From: Fulvia fulva
Taxonomy: Eukaryota; Ascomycota; Dothideomycetes; Mycosphaerellales; Mycosphaerellaceae
Direction: 5' to 3'
Assembly (NCBI RefSeq): GCF_020509005.1
Contig: NC_063017.1
Coordinates: 3,906,001 to 3,970,000, forward strand
DNA: 64,000 bases
Position numbers and translations under genes: made by a program. How positions within the stretch are numbered: position 1 is the stretch's first letter; each line of letters opens with the position of its first letter. The notes under the pieces were generated by a model. That model ran no database searches. It was not told the origin of the DNA and worked only from the letters and a program-made list of their open reading frames with translations. This document shows positions 33,900-46,216 of the stretch, in pieces.

Positions 33900-36800
33900 A
33901 TGGCAAGCGAGAAGGACCTGGACCAGATCTGGACTTGGAACGAGACAGTTCCCGTGGCTTCAGAGCGCTGCGTCCACGACATCGTCAGCGAGGTATGCAG
34001 GAAGCAGCCGTCTGCTATAGCGGTGTCGGCATGGGACGGCGACTGGTCGTATCAGCAGTTGGATCTCTACTCCTCTCGACTGGCACACAGCATACAGCGA
34101 ACTGGGATTCTGCTCGAACCTAATGATGTGGTAGCCCTATGCTTTGAGAAATCAAAATGGGTTCCAATTATAGCTCTGGCAGTGATGAAGTCTGGCGCTG
34201 CATCAATTCTTCTCGACTGCAAAGTCCCACCACCATTCCTGCAAAAGATTACACAGAAGGCTAGTCCGGTCCTGCTGATTTCCTCGACCAAACATTCTCA
34301 GCTGGCGGAGCGCCTCGCAGCAGGGCGACCTACAATACAACTCAAGTCGGACTTGATTGCAGGACTAGAGAACAGTGATTTCGATCACAAGAACCTTCCT
34401 TTGGTCCATTGCCGCGATGCTCTATACGTGGTCTCCACCTCAGGAACCACAGGCATGCCGAAAGCGGTTGTCATTTCCCACACGAACTTCAGCTCCGCGA
34501 TACATCATCAACAGCAGATGCATAACTTTACATCGCGGTCTCGCATCTATGATTTCTCGTCATATGGATTTGATGCATCATGGTCCAACTGTCTCCATGC
34601 CTTCACAAGCGGGGCTTGTCTATGTATACCTTCGGACTTCGAACGGGAAAACGACCTATCGGGGTCCATTCTAAAGTACAGCACCACCATCGTTGATCTG
34701 ACCCCGAGCGTGGCAAGGCTTCTATCGGTAGAGGCTATCTGTAGCCTGGAAACACTGATCGTTGCTGGTGAAGCTGTGCTAGAAGCCGACGTCCTTCGTT
34801 GGCAGGCCCAAGTCAAATTGATCAACGTCTACGGTCCGTGTGAGTGCACACCGACTGCTACAATAGTTGCATTGGATCAGACACAGCGATTCGAGGGCGC
34901 TATTGGTCCTGGATATGGCGTCAACTGCTGGGTTGTGCAGCCCGATGACACGGACGTGCTCGTGCCTGTAGGTGGGACCGGCGAGCTACTTCTTGAAGGG
35001 CCTCTACTCGGACAGGGATATCTTGGAGAACCTGAGCTCACCAACTCAAGTTTTATAAAGGGTCCATCGTGGCTTTCAGATGGACACAACGGCTGCGTCG
35101 GACGTCAGACACGGCTGTACAAGACTGGCGACCTCGTACGACAAAAGGCTGACGGCAGCCTCGACTTCATCGGCCGCAAAGACACTCAAATCAAGCTCAA
35201 TGGCATACGGACAGAGCTCGGCGAGATAGAACATCACATTCGACATGCGGCTCCCGAAAGCACGGGTGTAGTCGTACAAGCGGCCAAACATCAGGACGGC
35301 GACAAAGCCATCTTAACAGCGTTTGTTGAACTTGATACTATCACGATTCCCGGTCTGGAGACGTTGCTGGCACCCGCCCATGCCAGACTCATGCATCCGT
35401 CGCTGGTAAGCAAATTGCGCACAGAGCTGAACGAAAGCTTGCCGCGACACATGGTGCCGACTCGATTCGTCATGTTTCGCGCCTTCCCTCTGACGCCATC
35501 TGGCAAGATCGACAGGAAAAGGATGCTTGAGCAGTTCAAGGCTATCACGAAGCACGAATTTGTGGATCCGATGTCTCGTGGAGAGCTCTCGCAGCAGCAT
35601 TGGAGCGACACAGAGCGGTCACTTCGAAACATCTGGTCCGGCATCCTGGGTGTGGCTAAATCGAGAATTTCAAAGACAGACAACTTTTTCGAACTTGGAG
35701 GCGACTCTTTGATGGCCATGGCTGTCATCAAGGCGGCGCAAGACGTCGGTCTCTACCTCGATATTACCATGATCTTCACATTTCCCGTACTGGAGAACCT
35801 AGCGAGTGAATCCACCGCCAACACGCAGCGTACCAGGAAAAGTGAAACGGAGCGCCCTACAGACAATGTTCTGGATGATAATAGAGTAAAGGAGCAAGTG
35901 GCATCGATATGCGCTACTCGACCCGAGATCATCACTGCTGTGTACCCATGCACGCCTCTTCAAGAAGGGCTACTTGCTCTGACTGGACAAGACCCAGAAG
36001 CCTACATTAATCGCGTAGCTCTACGTCTGGGCCCTGAGGTCGACAGTGAACTTGTGCAAAGAAGCTGGAACGAAGTCGTGGCAGCCACTCCTATTCTCCA
36101 GACACGCATTGTACAGCTTCCCAAATACGGATTGCTGCAGGCTGTCATCCGTGAAGAGATCCAATGGCACTTCGCCTCTAATCTCGAGGATTACTTTCAA
36201 GATGACAAGCTGAGATATATGGGACTCGGAACACCACTGCTTCATGCAGGGCTAGTGACAGTGTCCGACTCCTGCATCTACTTTGTGTACACCATGCATC
36301 ACGCTCTTTACGATGGATGGTCAATTGGGCTGATCTACGAGCGTTTAACACGCGCCCTGCGTGGCAACAGTCTGGCACTGCCGCCGCCTTTCCAACTCTT
36401 CGTTGAGAACACAGTCAGTGCCACGAAGGTGGCAGCACCCGCATTCTGGGCGGGTCGCATGAAAGGCTTCGCGGGTGAGGTCTTCCCTCCTCTTCCAGGG
36501 CCAAACCATCGGGCTGCAGCAAAGCAATGCTTGCGCCAGACGGTTGAGGATCTTGGGTGGCGTAATCAGCAGTTTACCCCCACAACATACATCCGAGCTG
36601 GCTGGGCCCTGACAGTCTCAAGATACACGTGCGAGGACGACGTGGTCTTCGGGGTCATTACAAATGGTCGAAGTGCCACGGTTGAAGGAATTCGCGAGAT
36701 CATAGGGCCGACCATTGCGACGATCCCCTTTCGCGTCAACACCTACAAGGGTACGAGCTCAATCCAGCAATTGCTGCAATGTATACAGGACGATGGCACG

Positions 36801-39800
36801 GCAATGATACGTCACGAGCAGTTTGGCTTACAGCGCATCCGACGTGTCAACAAAGACACGGAAAAGGCATGTCAGTTTCAGACCCTACTCGTGGTAGAAA
36901 CATCCTCTGGTCTTCCAGAAGAAATGTTTGAGCCGAGCCTTCTACAAACTTTGGATGGAGATGAAGTCGCAGAGGAAGGAGAGACACAAGCTTTTGATAC
37001 ATATGGCCTGTGTCTGACTTGTACAGTTACAGGCAGCACCGTCCACCTCAGCCTCGAGTTCGACGAGGCTATGCTCGATCTGGACCAGGCAAGGCGTATG
37101 CTCGAACAGCTCGAACACGCCCTACGTCAGCTGTGTGACCAAGAAAGAAAGAGACTCCATATTCGAGACCTGCCGGTGCTGAGTGATGCCGACAAGAAAT
37201 TACTCGTTGCCTGGAACTCGCAAGTACTCGGGACCTCCACAATTTGTGCGCACGATCTTGTTACGAAGACAGCATGCCTCTACCCAGACCAAACAGCTGT
37301 TTCCGCATGGGATGGCGAATGGACTTACAGTGAAATCGATCAGCTATCGACCGGTCTTGCTCGATACCTGATGCGGTGTGGAGTAGTCTACAAGTCAAAA
37401 GTCGCTTTGATGCTCGAGAAGTCGAAATGGACGCCCATTGCACAACTTGCTGTAATGAAAGCGGGAGCCGCATCACTATCGCTAGATATTGGCGCAGAGC
37501 AGAGTGCACGTACATCTGCGATACTGTCGAAGGTGCAACCCACGGCTCTGCTGACATTCGCGGCCAACCAGCTCCCGGCCCTGGATCTACCACCATCTTG
37601 CCAACACATTCCCCTTTCAGCTGCTCAGATACTTAATCCAGTGCAAACGCCAGACATTGAGCTTCCAACAGTAGGGGCCGAAGATACACTCTATATCATC
37701 TTCACATCAGGAAGCACTGGCACGCCAAAAGGTGTCGTTGTGACACATGCTAATTTCACTAGTGCCATTAAGTATCAGCAGGCCGCCCACGGCTTTCGAC
37801 CTCTATGTCGTGTATTGGACTTCGCTGCGTATGCTTTTGACGTAGCATGGTCGAATCTGCTCCATACCTTCACTGTCGGCGGCTGCTTGTGCATTCCTTC
37901 CGAGACCGAGAGACGAGAGCGGCTCGAAGAATGCTTTGCTCGGTACAATATCTCTCACGCAGACCTGACACCCTCTGTTGCTAGATTGCTACCATTGTCG
38001 ACTATTGCCACCCTGGACACACTTGTTCTGGGAGGTGAAGAACTGCGACCTGAAGATGCAGCACGATGGGCACCCTTGACAACCTTGATTAATCCATACG
38101 GGCCCAGCGAATGTACACCTACAGCGACAATTGCCTGTTTTGATCAGCAGATCGAGACGGACCACCAGGTCCACATCGGTAAAGGCTACGGAGTCAACAC
38201 ATGGTACGTTTCTGAAGGGTACCAGGCATCGAGCAGTGTCAGAGACTATGGTGTGAAAGGAGCGCGTCGTGCAGCACGCATCTCACGCGGTCCACCACTG
38301 TCTAAGATACTGCCACGTGGTTCTCGAGTATGGCTAATACCCTTCTGTTTGTAGGATCGTGAACCCTGATGATACGGCTTGTCTGATGCCAATCGGAAGT
38401 GTTGGAGAGCTCTTGCTTCAGGGGCCCATTGTTGGTGCAGGATATTTGAATGACGAGGAATTGACAAACAAAGCATGGATTCCAGCACCCTCGTGGCTTA
38501 CCGAGATCTGCGCCCATCCAACAGCTGCAGCAGCTGGGAGGTCCAGGATCTACAGAACTGGGGATCTCGTTCGATACGATCCAACGAATGGCAATGTGTT
38601 ATTTGTCGGGCGAAAAGACAGTCAAGCTAAGATTCATGGCCAAAGAGTTGACTTGGGCGAGATCGAAAATGCCTTGTCTAAGCAACCCTCCGTAGAACAG
38701 GTGGTGTGCGTGCTGGTTGACCAAGGCCTGTTGAGGGGCAAACTCGTGGCTATCGTCACGTTAGAAGACGTGTTTGACCATCGTCAGGCAAGCTTTCAGC
38801 TATTGGACGAAAGACATTATGAAATCGCCCGATGTCGACTTAGAGCCATGCAAGAGACAGCTAGGAATACACTGCCATTACACATGGTTCCCTCGTACTG
38901 GATTCCGCTCTACACTTTCCCCACGAACACATCCGGCAAGACTGATCGTAAAGCTCTGGCGACCTGGATCCGGGGGCTGGATAAGGCTTCGAGTACCAAG
39001 ATTTTGGCCTTGATGAGAGATCATAATGTCCGCAAGCCTGTGGGGGCCAGAGAGGATTTGCTTCGAGAAGCATGTGGCCAAATATTGAACGTCTCTTCCG
39101 ATGAGATTGATCTCGAAGCTTCCTTCATGGCCAATGGTGGCGACTCTATCACGGCAATGCAGCTCGTGTCGCATTGTCGGAACGTGAACATCTCGATAAA
39201 AGCACCGGACATTATGAAGTGCGAGCGCCTTTCTGATCTCAGTTTTGCTGAGCCTAGTTCAAAAAGCCAGTATCATTTGACTGTGCAAGCGACTTCCTTT
39301 GATACTTGGTATGAGCTCTCTCCCATCCAGAGATGGTACTTTGAACTTCTACCGCCAGGTAGCGTGGACCTAGCGGAGCATCACTATCATCAAGGCTTTC
39401 AGGTTACCTTGGGGCGGTCCATAAGCAATGAGTCTGTTTCTGCTGCCACAAAGCATATCGTGAAGCAGCATGAGATGTTGCGAGCGCGATTCCAGCACGT
39501 TCAAGGACAGTGGAAGCAAAAGATCCTGTCGCCAGATGAGTCAAAAGCTTATGAGTTCAAAATCTGTAAGGCTTCATCCGAGGACGACCTCCGAAAACTG
39601 AATCGAGACCAGCATCAGACACTTAGCCCGATCAACGGACCAGTGTTTTCCGTGGTTCTTGTCCTGATGCCGGAACAGAAAAGCCACATCCTCTTCCATG
39701 CACATCATCTTGTGATCGACCTAGTCTCTTGGCGAATCATACTAGCCGATCTGGAAGGCTTGCTTATGGGCTGTCATTCTTCACCGCCACCGCTGTCGTT

Positions 39801-42075
39801 TCTGGCTTGGAACCAGCTCCAGATTGAGAAATCGTTCACCTCTGAGCTCCATCCGAGTAGGGTGCTTCCGCCGGAACAGCACACTGCAAATTATTTGAGC
39901 TTCTGGAAGTTCGATGAGGCGAGTATGCCAAATCGAGAGGCCGACCACGAGCATCTCGAAACACACCTCAACGACAAAACTACTGCGTGGTTGTTCAATG
40001 ATGCAAATGCCGCACTCAATACAGTACCTGTCGAGATTATGTTCTCTGCAATATGGCATGCATTTTTCCGCACTTTTCCGGAACGACAGGATCTCACAAT
40101 CTTCAAAGAGGCTCATGGGCGTGAGACATGGAGAGCCGATATGGACCTTTCTCGGACGGTAGGGTGGTTCACCACTATGAGTCCTCTCTCTGTGTCAAGA
40201 GACAGTACTGGTAACGTCACTGCCCTCGTACGCACTGTTAAAGATAGATATCGACAACTTGCTGCAGGCGGGTGGGCTTACTGGGCGTCCCGACACCTGA
40301 ACCCCGATGGCATCGAGCAATTTGGGGTTCACGGTCCGGTTCATGAAGTTGAGGTCAACTACAACGGTCGATTCCAACAGCTAGAACGTGAAGATGGCCT
40401 TTTCCAGCCGCTGGACCTCCCTCTCGGAGCGGAGACGGGCGAGAAGCTGCCAGCAGGAGCTCTGTTCCGTATCGAGATCAAGGTCGAGGGCGGAACAGCC
40501 ACCTTTGAGTTTGGATGGAACCGACATCTCGCGTATCAGGACAGGATTCGCGACTGGGCGGCGAACATCGCATCGTCTATGGCTCAAATATGCTCGGAAT
40601 TGGTCGAAATCGAAAAGCCATGCCTCAGTCTATGCGACTTTCCGTATCTCGGTATGAACTATGGTTCGCTGGACAGATTGTGTTCGAATCTGTTACCTGC
40701 CTTGGAACATGCCAACGACGCGGAGATCGAAGATGTGCTGCCGTGCTCTCCTTTGGTGGACGGGATCCTGATCCATCAGCTGAGATCGCCGGCAACCTAC
40801 ATGACTTCGGACACCTATCTCATCAGTCCTGCGCAGTCTGCCCCGAAACCGGTCAGTTTGAAACGACTCGCTGAAGCCTGGCAGCAAGTGATTGTTGCTC
40901 AACCGTCGTTGCGAAGTGTGTTCATCAATAGCGTCGACATATCTTGTGCTTTCAACCAAGTCGTCCTCAAATCCTGCAACGCCGACATCATCGTACGGTC
41001 TGCCGAAAGTCGTGCTTTAGCAGATCGCACCCTTGCTAGTATGCCAGAGCTGGTCTCTAACGGGTGCACTCCACCGCACAGACTGACGCTGTGTAGAGTC
41101 AAGGACAGCCCGGATGTCTTGTGTCGGATAGATATGAGCCATGCTATCACGGACGGTGGCTCTAGCGGCATACTCCTGGACCACTGGTCATCGACGTACA
41201 ATCGTTTGGATGACCCCAAGCACGATATTGCGAAGACTTGTCCGAACTTCGCTAGCCATCTCATCCGCGTAAGAGACTCCGAGGCCAAGACCAGCTACTG
41301 GCAGGACAAGCTGCAAGGGCTACAACCTTGTCTTTTCCCGCAGCTTGAGAGCTTACAACCTCATGATGTGCAGAGATACAACACCGAGTTTGAAGCCGAT
41401 CATGCTTCTGCAGTACACGATTTCTGTACAAGGCATGGCACTACCGCCGCCGGCCTCTTTCAAACTGCTTGGGCCTGCGTCTTGTCCTCGTATACCAAGT
41501 CTCACGATGTTTGCTTCGGTTATCTTGCTTCTGGTCGAGATCTGGACATTCCAGGCTTACAAGATGCCGTTGGTGCGTATACAAATATGTTAGTCTGTCG
41601 AGTTGACACCTCGGGCGCCAGAGATGCAGTCTTCGTCCGCAGCGTACATCAGCAAATGCTCAAGGACCTGGACTTTCAACATGTCTCTCTAGCTGAGGTT
41701 CAGCATTTGACCTCAGCAGGCCCCGGGCGACCTCTGTTCAACAGTATCGTCAGCTTTCAGCATGCCGCAAATGTGAGCCAGATAGTGGATCATCGATCTG
41801 CGGACTTTGAGGCGCCGGTCGAGCACGGTGCTTTAGCATTCAAGCTTCTTACTGTCAAAGATCCATCCGAGGTAAGCGTTTGTGAGAGCTGATGTTGACG
41901 GCAGCTAACATGATTCTCTCAGTTTGACCTTTGCGTGGGGATCTCCTACTCGCGGACACATGTCGGTGTTTGTCTAGAGTACCGATCGGACTGCATCTCA
42001 GAAGATGCAGCGCGTAAAGTGATAGTAGATCTGGAAGACACCGTGGTCGCGATCATGGGCGCTGTTCGTAAGTGA
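33900..42075 (+). CDS. Two-module NRPS, A-T-C-A-T-E-C(T)
   Basis: Three exons (33900-38203, 38355-41871, 41923-42075) join to 7,974 nt, an exact 2,657-codon frame. Order: A1 (about 30-560; TSGTTGMPKAV, YKTGDLV, PSGKIDRK), T1 (FFELGGDSL, about 602), C1 (HHALYDGWS, about 799), A2 (TSGSTGTPKGVV, YRTGDLV, SGKTDRKAL), T2 (NGGDSITAM, about 1698), E (HHLVIDLVSW, EAHGRE, DLSRTVGWF, VNYNGRFQQLERED, about 1884 on) and a terminal condensation domain with SHAITDG (about 2362), the SHxxxDG form known from fungal cyclising C(T) domains such as TqaA. By-eye ten-residue codes: A1 DASDIAVPTK, A2 DVSDVGPPTK; both keep Asp235, so alpha-amino acids are expected. An in-frame ATG at 33882 is less well placed. Confidence 0.92.
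38204..38354 (+). mobile_element. Introner-like element, copy B (NRPS intron 1)
   Basis: A 151-bp intron inside adenylation domain 2, splitting NTW from IVNPDDT. Removal restores exact homology with the same place in A1 (NCWVVQPDDT), which proves the boundaries. The ends match copy A (GTACGTT, GAAGGGTACCAGGCATCG, CTCGAGTATGGCTAA, TGTTTGTAG). The arms pair: CAGAAGGGTATTAGCCATAC, read backwards from the 3' end, resembles the 5' arm. The core GAGCGCGTCGTGCAGC is sense here but antisense in copy A. A1 has no intron at the matching site. Confidence 0.88.
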
Positions 42076-42664
42076 ATTGTTGGAGCCAGCGGCCCGCCTA
42101 TCTCTCCTTTAGACCGCTGCTATCGCTCGATGTTGGTATTGAAGTGAAGCCACCAAGCCGAGCTTGCGAGAGGTGCGTCGCAATCGCATTATAGGCCTCT
42201 TGTGCTAGCTAGTCAATAAGCCCGAACATGATCAAAGCTGTTCTTTGAGACGAGCTGGACCCCAGGCCCGACATCGACAGATAGTTTGATCTCCATCATG
42301 AAGGTGAAGTTGTTGAAGCACCGTGCGCTCAGATATGCGAGATGCGAGTGCTGTGAAGCTGCTGTTCTCTACGGCCAACGGACCAGTCAAAGTGTAGCGG
42401 TCTGCAATGCGATCCCTCAGCTCTGGCGAGGCAGTAGTCTGCAACTGATACCGTTAGACCATTGCGTGATGAATCGCATCGAGAGCCAGAAGGAAGATGA
42501 TGTTGGGATCTTGAGGAAGCCGTGCCAAGCACGCTAAGCCAGAAGCGCTTTCGGCTAATTAGCGCCACTTCTCCTCCACAGCAAATTCGCGAAGTTTGGA
42601 AGGCACGACACTCTCTTTCCGATCTTCAGTTGCAGGAAGCAATACAGCCACGACGACAATCACA
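42076..42664. other. Gap between NRPS and RPL25, with a possible coding remnant
   Basis: On the minus strand a frame from about 42550 to 42232 reads LACLARLPQDPNIIFLLALD, reaches a TAA at 42454-42456, then continues RIADRYTLTGPLAVENSS to a TGA at 42232. The two halves share one frame and look like one protein with a nonsense mutation. Family unknown. The right part is the RPL25 promoter. Confidence 0.3.
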
Positions 42665-43373
42665 ATGGCACCAAAGGACGCAGCAAAGTCCGGCAAGGGC
42701 AGTAAGTCACGGCACACGAACGCGACGCAGTTTCTCGAAGGCCTGCGACCGCACACGAGCATCTCCGATTTCCCATCTCCTCGATGCAATCGCTAACCAC
42801 AGTCGCAGAGGGCGCCAGCGCAAAGAAGCCATCCGCAAAGGCATCTGCTGCTGCTAAGGCCACTCTCAAGGGTGTAAGCCACTATCCATCTTGAGGCGTG
42901 TCAGAGGAACATGATTCTGACGGCCTGTTTCTCATAACAGGTCAACTCGCACAAGACACACAAGGTCCGCAAGTCGACCACCTTCCACCTGCCAAAGACC
43001 CTCACTCTTTCGCGCGCACCGAGATACCCACGCCGATCGATCCCACGTGAGCCTCGTCTCGATGCCGGCAAGGTCATCGTCCACCCACTCAACACTGAGA
43101 GCGCGATGAAGAAGATTGAGGAGAACAACACCCTCGTCTTCATTGTCAACGTCAAGGCCAACAAGAGACAAATCAAAGAGGCTCTTAAGACCCTCTACGA
43201 CGTTGACACCGTCAAGATCAACACCCTCATCCGGTATGCAATGTAGCGAAAGAGATTATGCGGCAGGACACTAATAGACGTACAGACCAGATGGCACCAA
43301 GAAGGCTTTCGCCCGCCTGACCCCGGATGTCGACGCTCTCGACATTGCCGCCACCAAGCTTGCCATCGTCTAA
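42665..43373 (+). CDS. RPL25: Ribosomal protein uL23 (RPL25)
   Basis: Four exons (42665-42701, 42809-42873, 42941-43233, 43286-43373). [12 protein letters not shown], a Lys/Ala-rich tail, then [24 protein letters not shown]-type core [20 protein letters not shown] and the end [20 protein letters not shown] are those of eukaryotic L25/L23A, a 60S protein at the tunnel exit. The intron in the middle of ATC-CG-A gives a perfect frame. Intact; a strong housekeeping anchor at the right edge of the NRPS locus. Confidence 0.95.
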
Positions 43374-44028
43374 GCTGGAGGTCTCAAAAGTGTTTGACTC
43401 TGCATTGGCATTGGCGTTTGAGCGCGGCATCCGGCAGATGACCTGGGTCGAGGAACAGGAGTTCAGTACTGCCGCTGGTGCACGCAGGCTACGATTCGTC
43501 GCCCAAATTGGGCACGCTCTAGTATGCAGAGCGTATTCAAATGCTATACCAGCAAGTCTACACGCCTCATGACACATTTTCCATCGTTTCAGTTGTCGCC
43601 TCTATCGTCATGTTACTTTCTGGAGCCATCAACGTGCCGATTAGTGTAAAGCGTGTATTTGTCGTCGATACAAAGTAGCATGACCGTTATGTCAGCCACC
43701 GTGACTTCTCAAAGCTGCTTTGACACGTGACAGCAGTGCAGTGATGAAGCACTTGGAGTGCTACGAGTCTCATGTCCTGTCCTCTGCATCTGTCAGAGTA
43801 GTGTACATCTATCCTTTACAAGCGGAGGTTTCATCCCTCCATGCTCATCTATCGTCAAGATCTTTCATGGATGCAATCAATGCAATCAGCCACAGCGTGA
43901 TCCACATGCTATTCCGCCATACTGTACAATCATTGTGCACTCCTCACGCCATGCAATACCTCCATTGTTTCCCCATCCTAAAAATGCTCAATGATCCCCA
44001 TCCTGTCAACCCTGCCCCTCCTATAATT
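43374..44028. other. Convergent gap, RPL25 and TIM8
   Basis: 650 bp between two 3' ends. Rightward frames starting in this gap and crossing into TIM8 are antisense shadows. Pyrimidine-rich with no recognised feature; it must hold the two poly(A) sites. Confidence 0.4.
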
Positions 44029-44369
44029 CTACAACGCCCTCATCTGCTCCAAGTGCCTGATGACAGTCATGTTTGCATCCATGAATCGATCCACGCAGTT
44101 GCGCATGCAGGGTTCTTCGCTACGGTCGAGAGTGCCGGCGGAGATTTTCGAGGTGATACATTTGCGGAAGCAGACGTCTGTTAGGCTGTGGATTGCTGAG
44201 ATGGCTGTTAGTGGACGTTCGCATACAGTGTGTGATAATATGATTCACTCTGCTGGATTTGAGCTTTCTGCGACTCGTTGATGACGAACTGGTTCAATTG
44301 CTGTTTGTCTTGGGCGCTGAGGTTCTGGAGGCCTTGGGCGGTTTCGGGGGAGATGTTGAGTTGGTCCAT
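44029..44369 (-). CDS. TIM8: Mitochondrial intermembrane chaperone Tim8
   Basis: Two exons: 44369-44249 (MDQLNISPETAQGLQNL...FVINESQKAQIQQ) and 44204-44029, with a 44-bp intron. Exon 2 carries the twin Cx3C motif: CFRKCIT and, 16 residues on, CMRNCVDRF, both required for the small Tim fold, and ends HLEQMRAL. With Tim13 it escorts hydrophobic precursors across the intermembrane space. Very short exons and the intron make it invisible as one long frame. Divergent from NAP1. Confidence 0.92.
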
Positions 44370-44695
44370 TGTTGATGGTGGAGTTGTGGCTTGGTTGGAT
44401 GGTATGCAGGATGCAGTGCTGTATGCAGTGTTGATGAGAGATAGGCGTGGATGCTTGACGTGCCTGCCAAACGTCTGTTGCAGCGCAATGCGGCACGGCG
44501 ATTGGCTGAGCAGGGATTATATTAGCGCGACAGGGTCTGCCTCTTGTCGCCGTGGGCATTTTCTCTGCCCATCAACACTTGAGCTCTTCCCAACATCCTC
44601 CGAGTAGCAGCCACCACCTGCAGCACCCGAACCCCAACACCACAATACGCCCAGCTCCGTCGATCGCTACGACACTTCAACCACCGGACAGCGCC
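44370..44695. promoter_or_regulatory. Divergent promoter, TIM8 and NAP1
   Basis: 326 bp between two starts, pyrimidine/AC-rich. It carries both promoters; no distinct motif is recognised. Confidence 0.4.
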
Positions 44696-46216
44696 ATGTC
44701 CCAAAACATCCCTCAAAAGGGCAATGCGCCCGCACCGTCAGTACCATCCCGCCGCGCTTGACCAACACCTCACCTACCTTACCTCCATCCACCCTCCCTC
44801 TCCTCCTCCACACGCTTGGCATATCACAAGCACCCACATACTGACACCATGGACACCAGAACCCCACAGAACACCCCCGCCAACAATGCACCCATCTCAT
44901 CGCACGCCCAGGCACCGGGTATCAGCAGCATCAAAGAGGGTAGGTGGCAAGCAGAGTCTGCAGGAGGTGATGTTTGCTGACGGGATACTCCCAACAGAGG
45001 ACCTAGACCGTGCAGCAGCAGCTAGCATCTTTGCGCAAAACCCACGCCTCGTCTCCATGATGCAGAACAAGCTGTCGAGTCTCGTCGGCAAGTCGTCGGG
45101 ATATGTTGAGTCGCTACCGGCCCCAGTACGGAAGCGAGTCGCCGGCCTGAAGGGTGTGCAGAAGGAGCACTCCAAGCTCGAGGCCGAGTTCCAGGAGGCC
45201 GTCCTCGAGCTTGAGAAGAAGTTCTTCGCCAAATTCACCCCACTGTACGAGAAGCGCGCTAAGATTGTCAACGGCGAGGCCGAGCCCACCGAGGAGGAGG
45301 TCCAGGCTGGTGAGGAAGATGAGGAAGAAGACGAGGAGGCCGAGGCCGAGAAGGCTGAGGCGGACAAGAATGCTGAGGGCAAGGAGATGAAGGGTATCCC
45401 GGAGTTCTGGCTCAGCGCCATGAAGAACTCTTCGCTCGCCGAGACTATCACCGACCGTGACGAGGAGGCCCTCAAATTCCTGACCGACATCCGCATGGAG
45501 TACCTCGACAGACCCGGCTTCCGTCTCATCTTCGAGTTCACTGAGAACCCATTCTTCACCAACAAGACCATCTCGAAGACCTACTTCTACCAAGAAGAGA
45601 ATGGCTATGGCGGCGACTTCATCTACGACCATGCAGAAGGTGACAAGATTGACTGGAAGGCTGGCCAGGATCTAACTGTTAAGGTTGAGAGCAAGAAGCA
45701 GAGGAACAAGAGTACGTTGAGCGCACAAGCATTGCACCATGCAACGCCTTGTGTTTCGGTTGAGTCGTGCTGAGCTGACATGTTACACAGACACCAAGCA
45801 GACCCGCATAGTCAAGAAGACTATCCCAACACCATCATTCTTCGACTTCTTCAACCCAGCTACACCGCCAGAGAATGACGATGATGAGATTGACGAGGAC
45901 ATCGAGGCCAAGCTTGAGCTCGACTACCAATTGGGCGAGGACATCAAGGAGAAACTGATCCCACGTGCCATTGACTGGTTCACTGGCGAGGCGCTGCAGT
46001 TCGAGCAGGGCATGGATGACTTCGACGAGGACGACTTTGAGGACGAGGATGATGAGGACGAGGACGATGACGACCGGGATGACGACGAAGAGGAGGAGGA
46101 CGACGATGAGGTGAGCTCGAGATAACGATCTCACACAATTGTCTCGAGCTAACGTGCTGCAGGAGGACGGCAACCCAAAGTCGAAGCAGGAGGCTGCTGA
46201 GTGCAAGCAGAGCTAA
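44696..46216 (+). CDS. NAP1: Nucleosome assembly protein NAP1
   Basis: Five exons with introns 44737-44859, 44940-44997, 45712-45790 and 46111-46162, all keeping frame. [14 protein letters not shown] joins [17 protein letters not shown]. The core shows [63 protein letters not shown]-like and [14 protein letters not shown], then a long acidic tail. This is the NAP histone chaperone fold for H2A-H2B. An alternative start lies at the ATG at 44849, inside intron 1. Intact. Confidence 0.95.

Noticed and set aside
33789..41892. Two separate NRPS genes (ending at 38354 and starting at 38359)
   Set aside because: Removing the 151-bp intron joins the halves inside one A domain and restores the family sequence and an exact frame.
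43720..44184. Rightward 154-codon frame
   Set aside because: Antisense to TIM8, whose twin Cx3C motifs are clear.
44897..45571. Minus-strand Ser-rich frame of 224 codons
   Set aside because: Antisense shadow of the acidic NAP1 coding exon.
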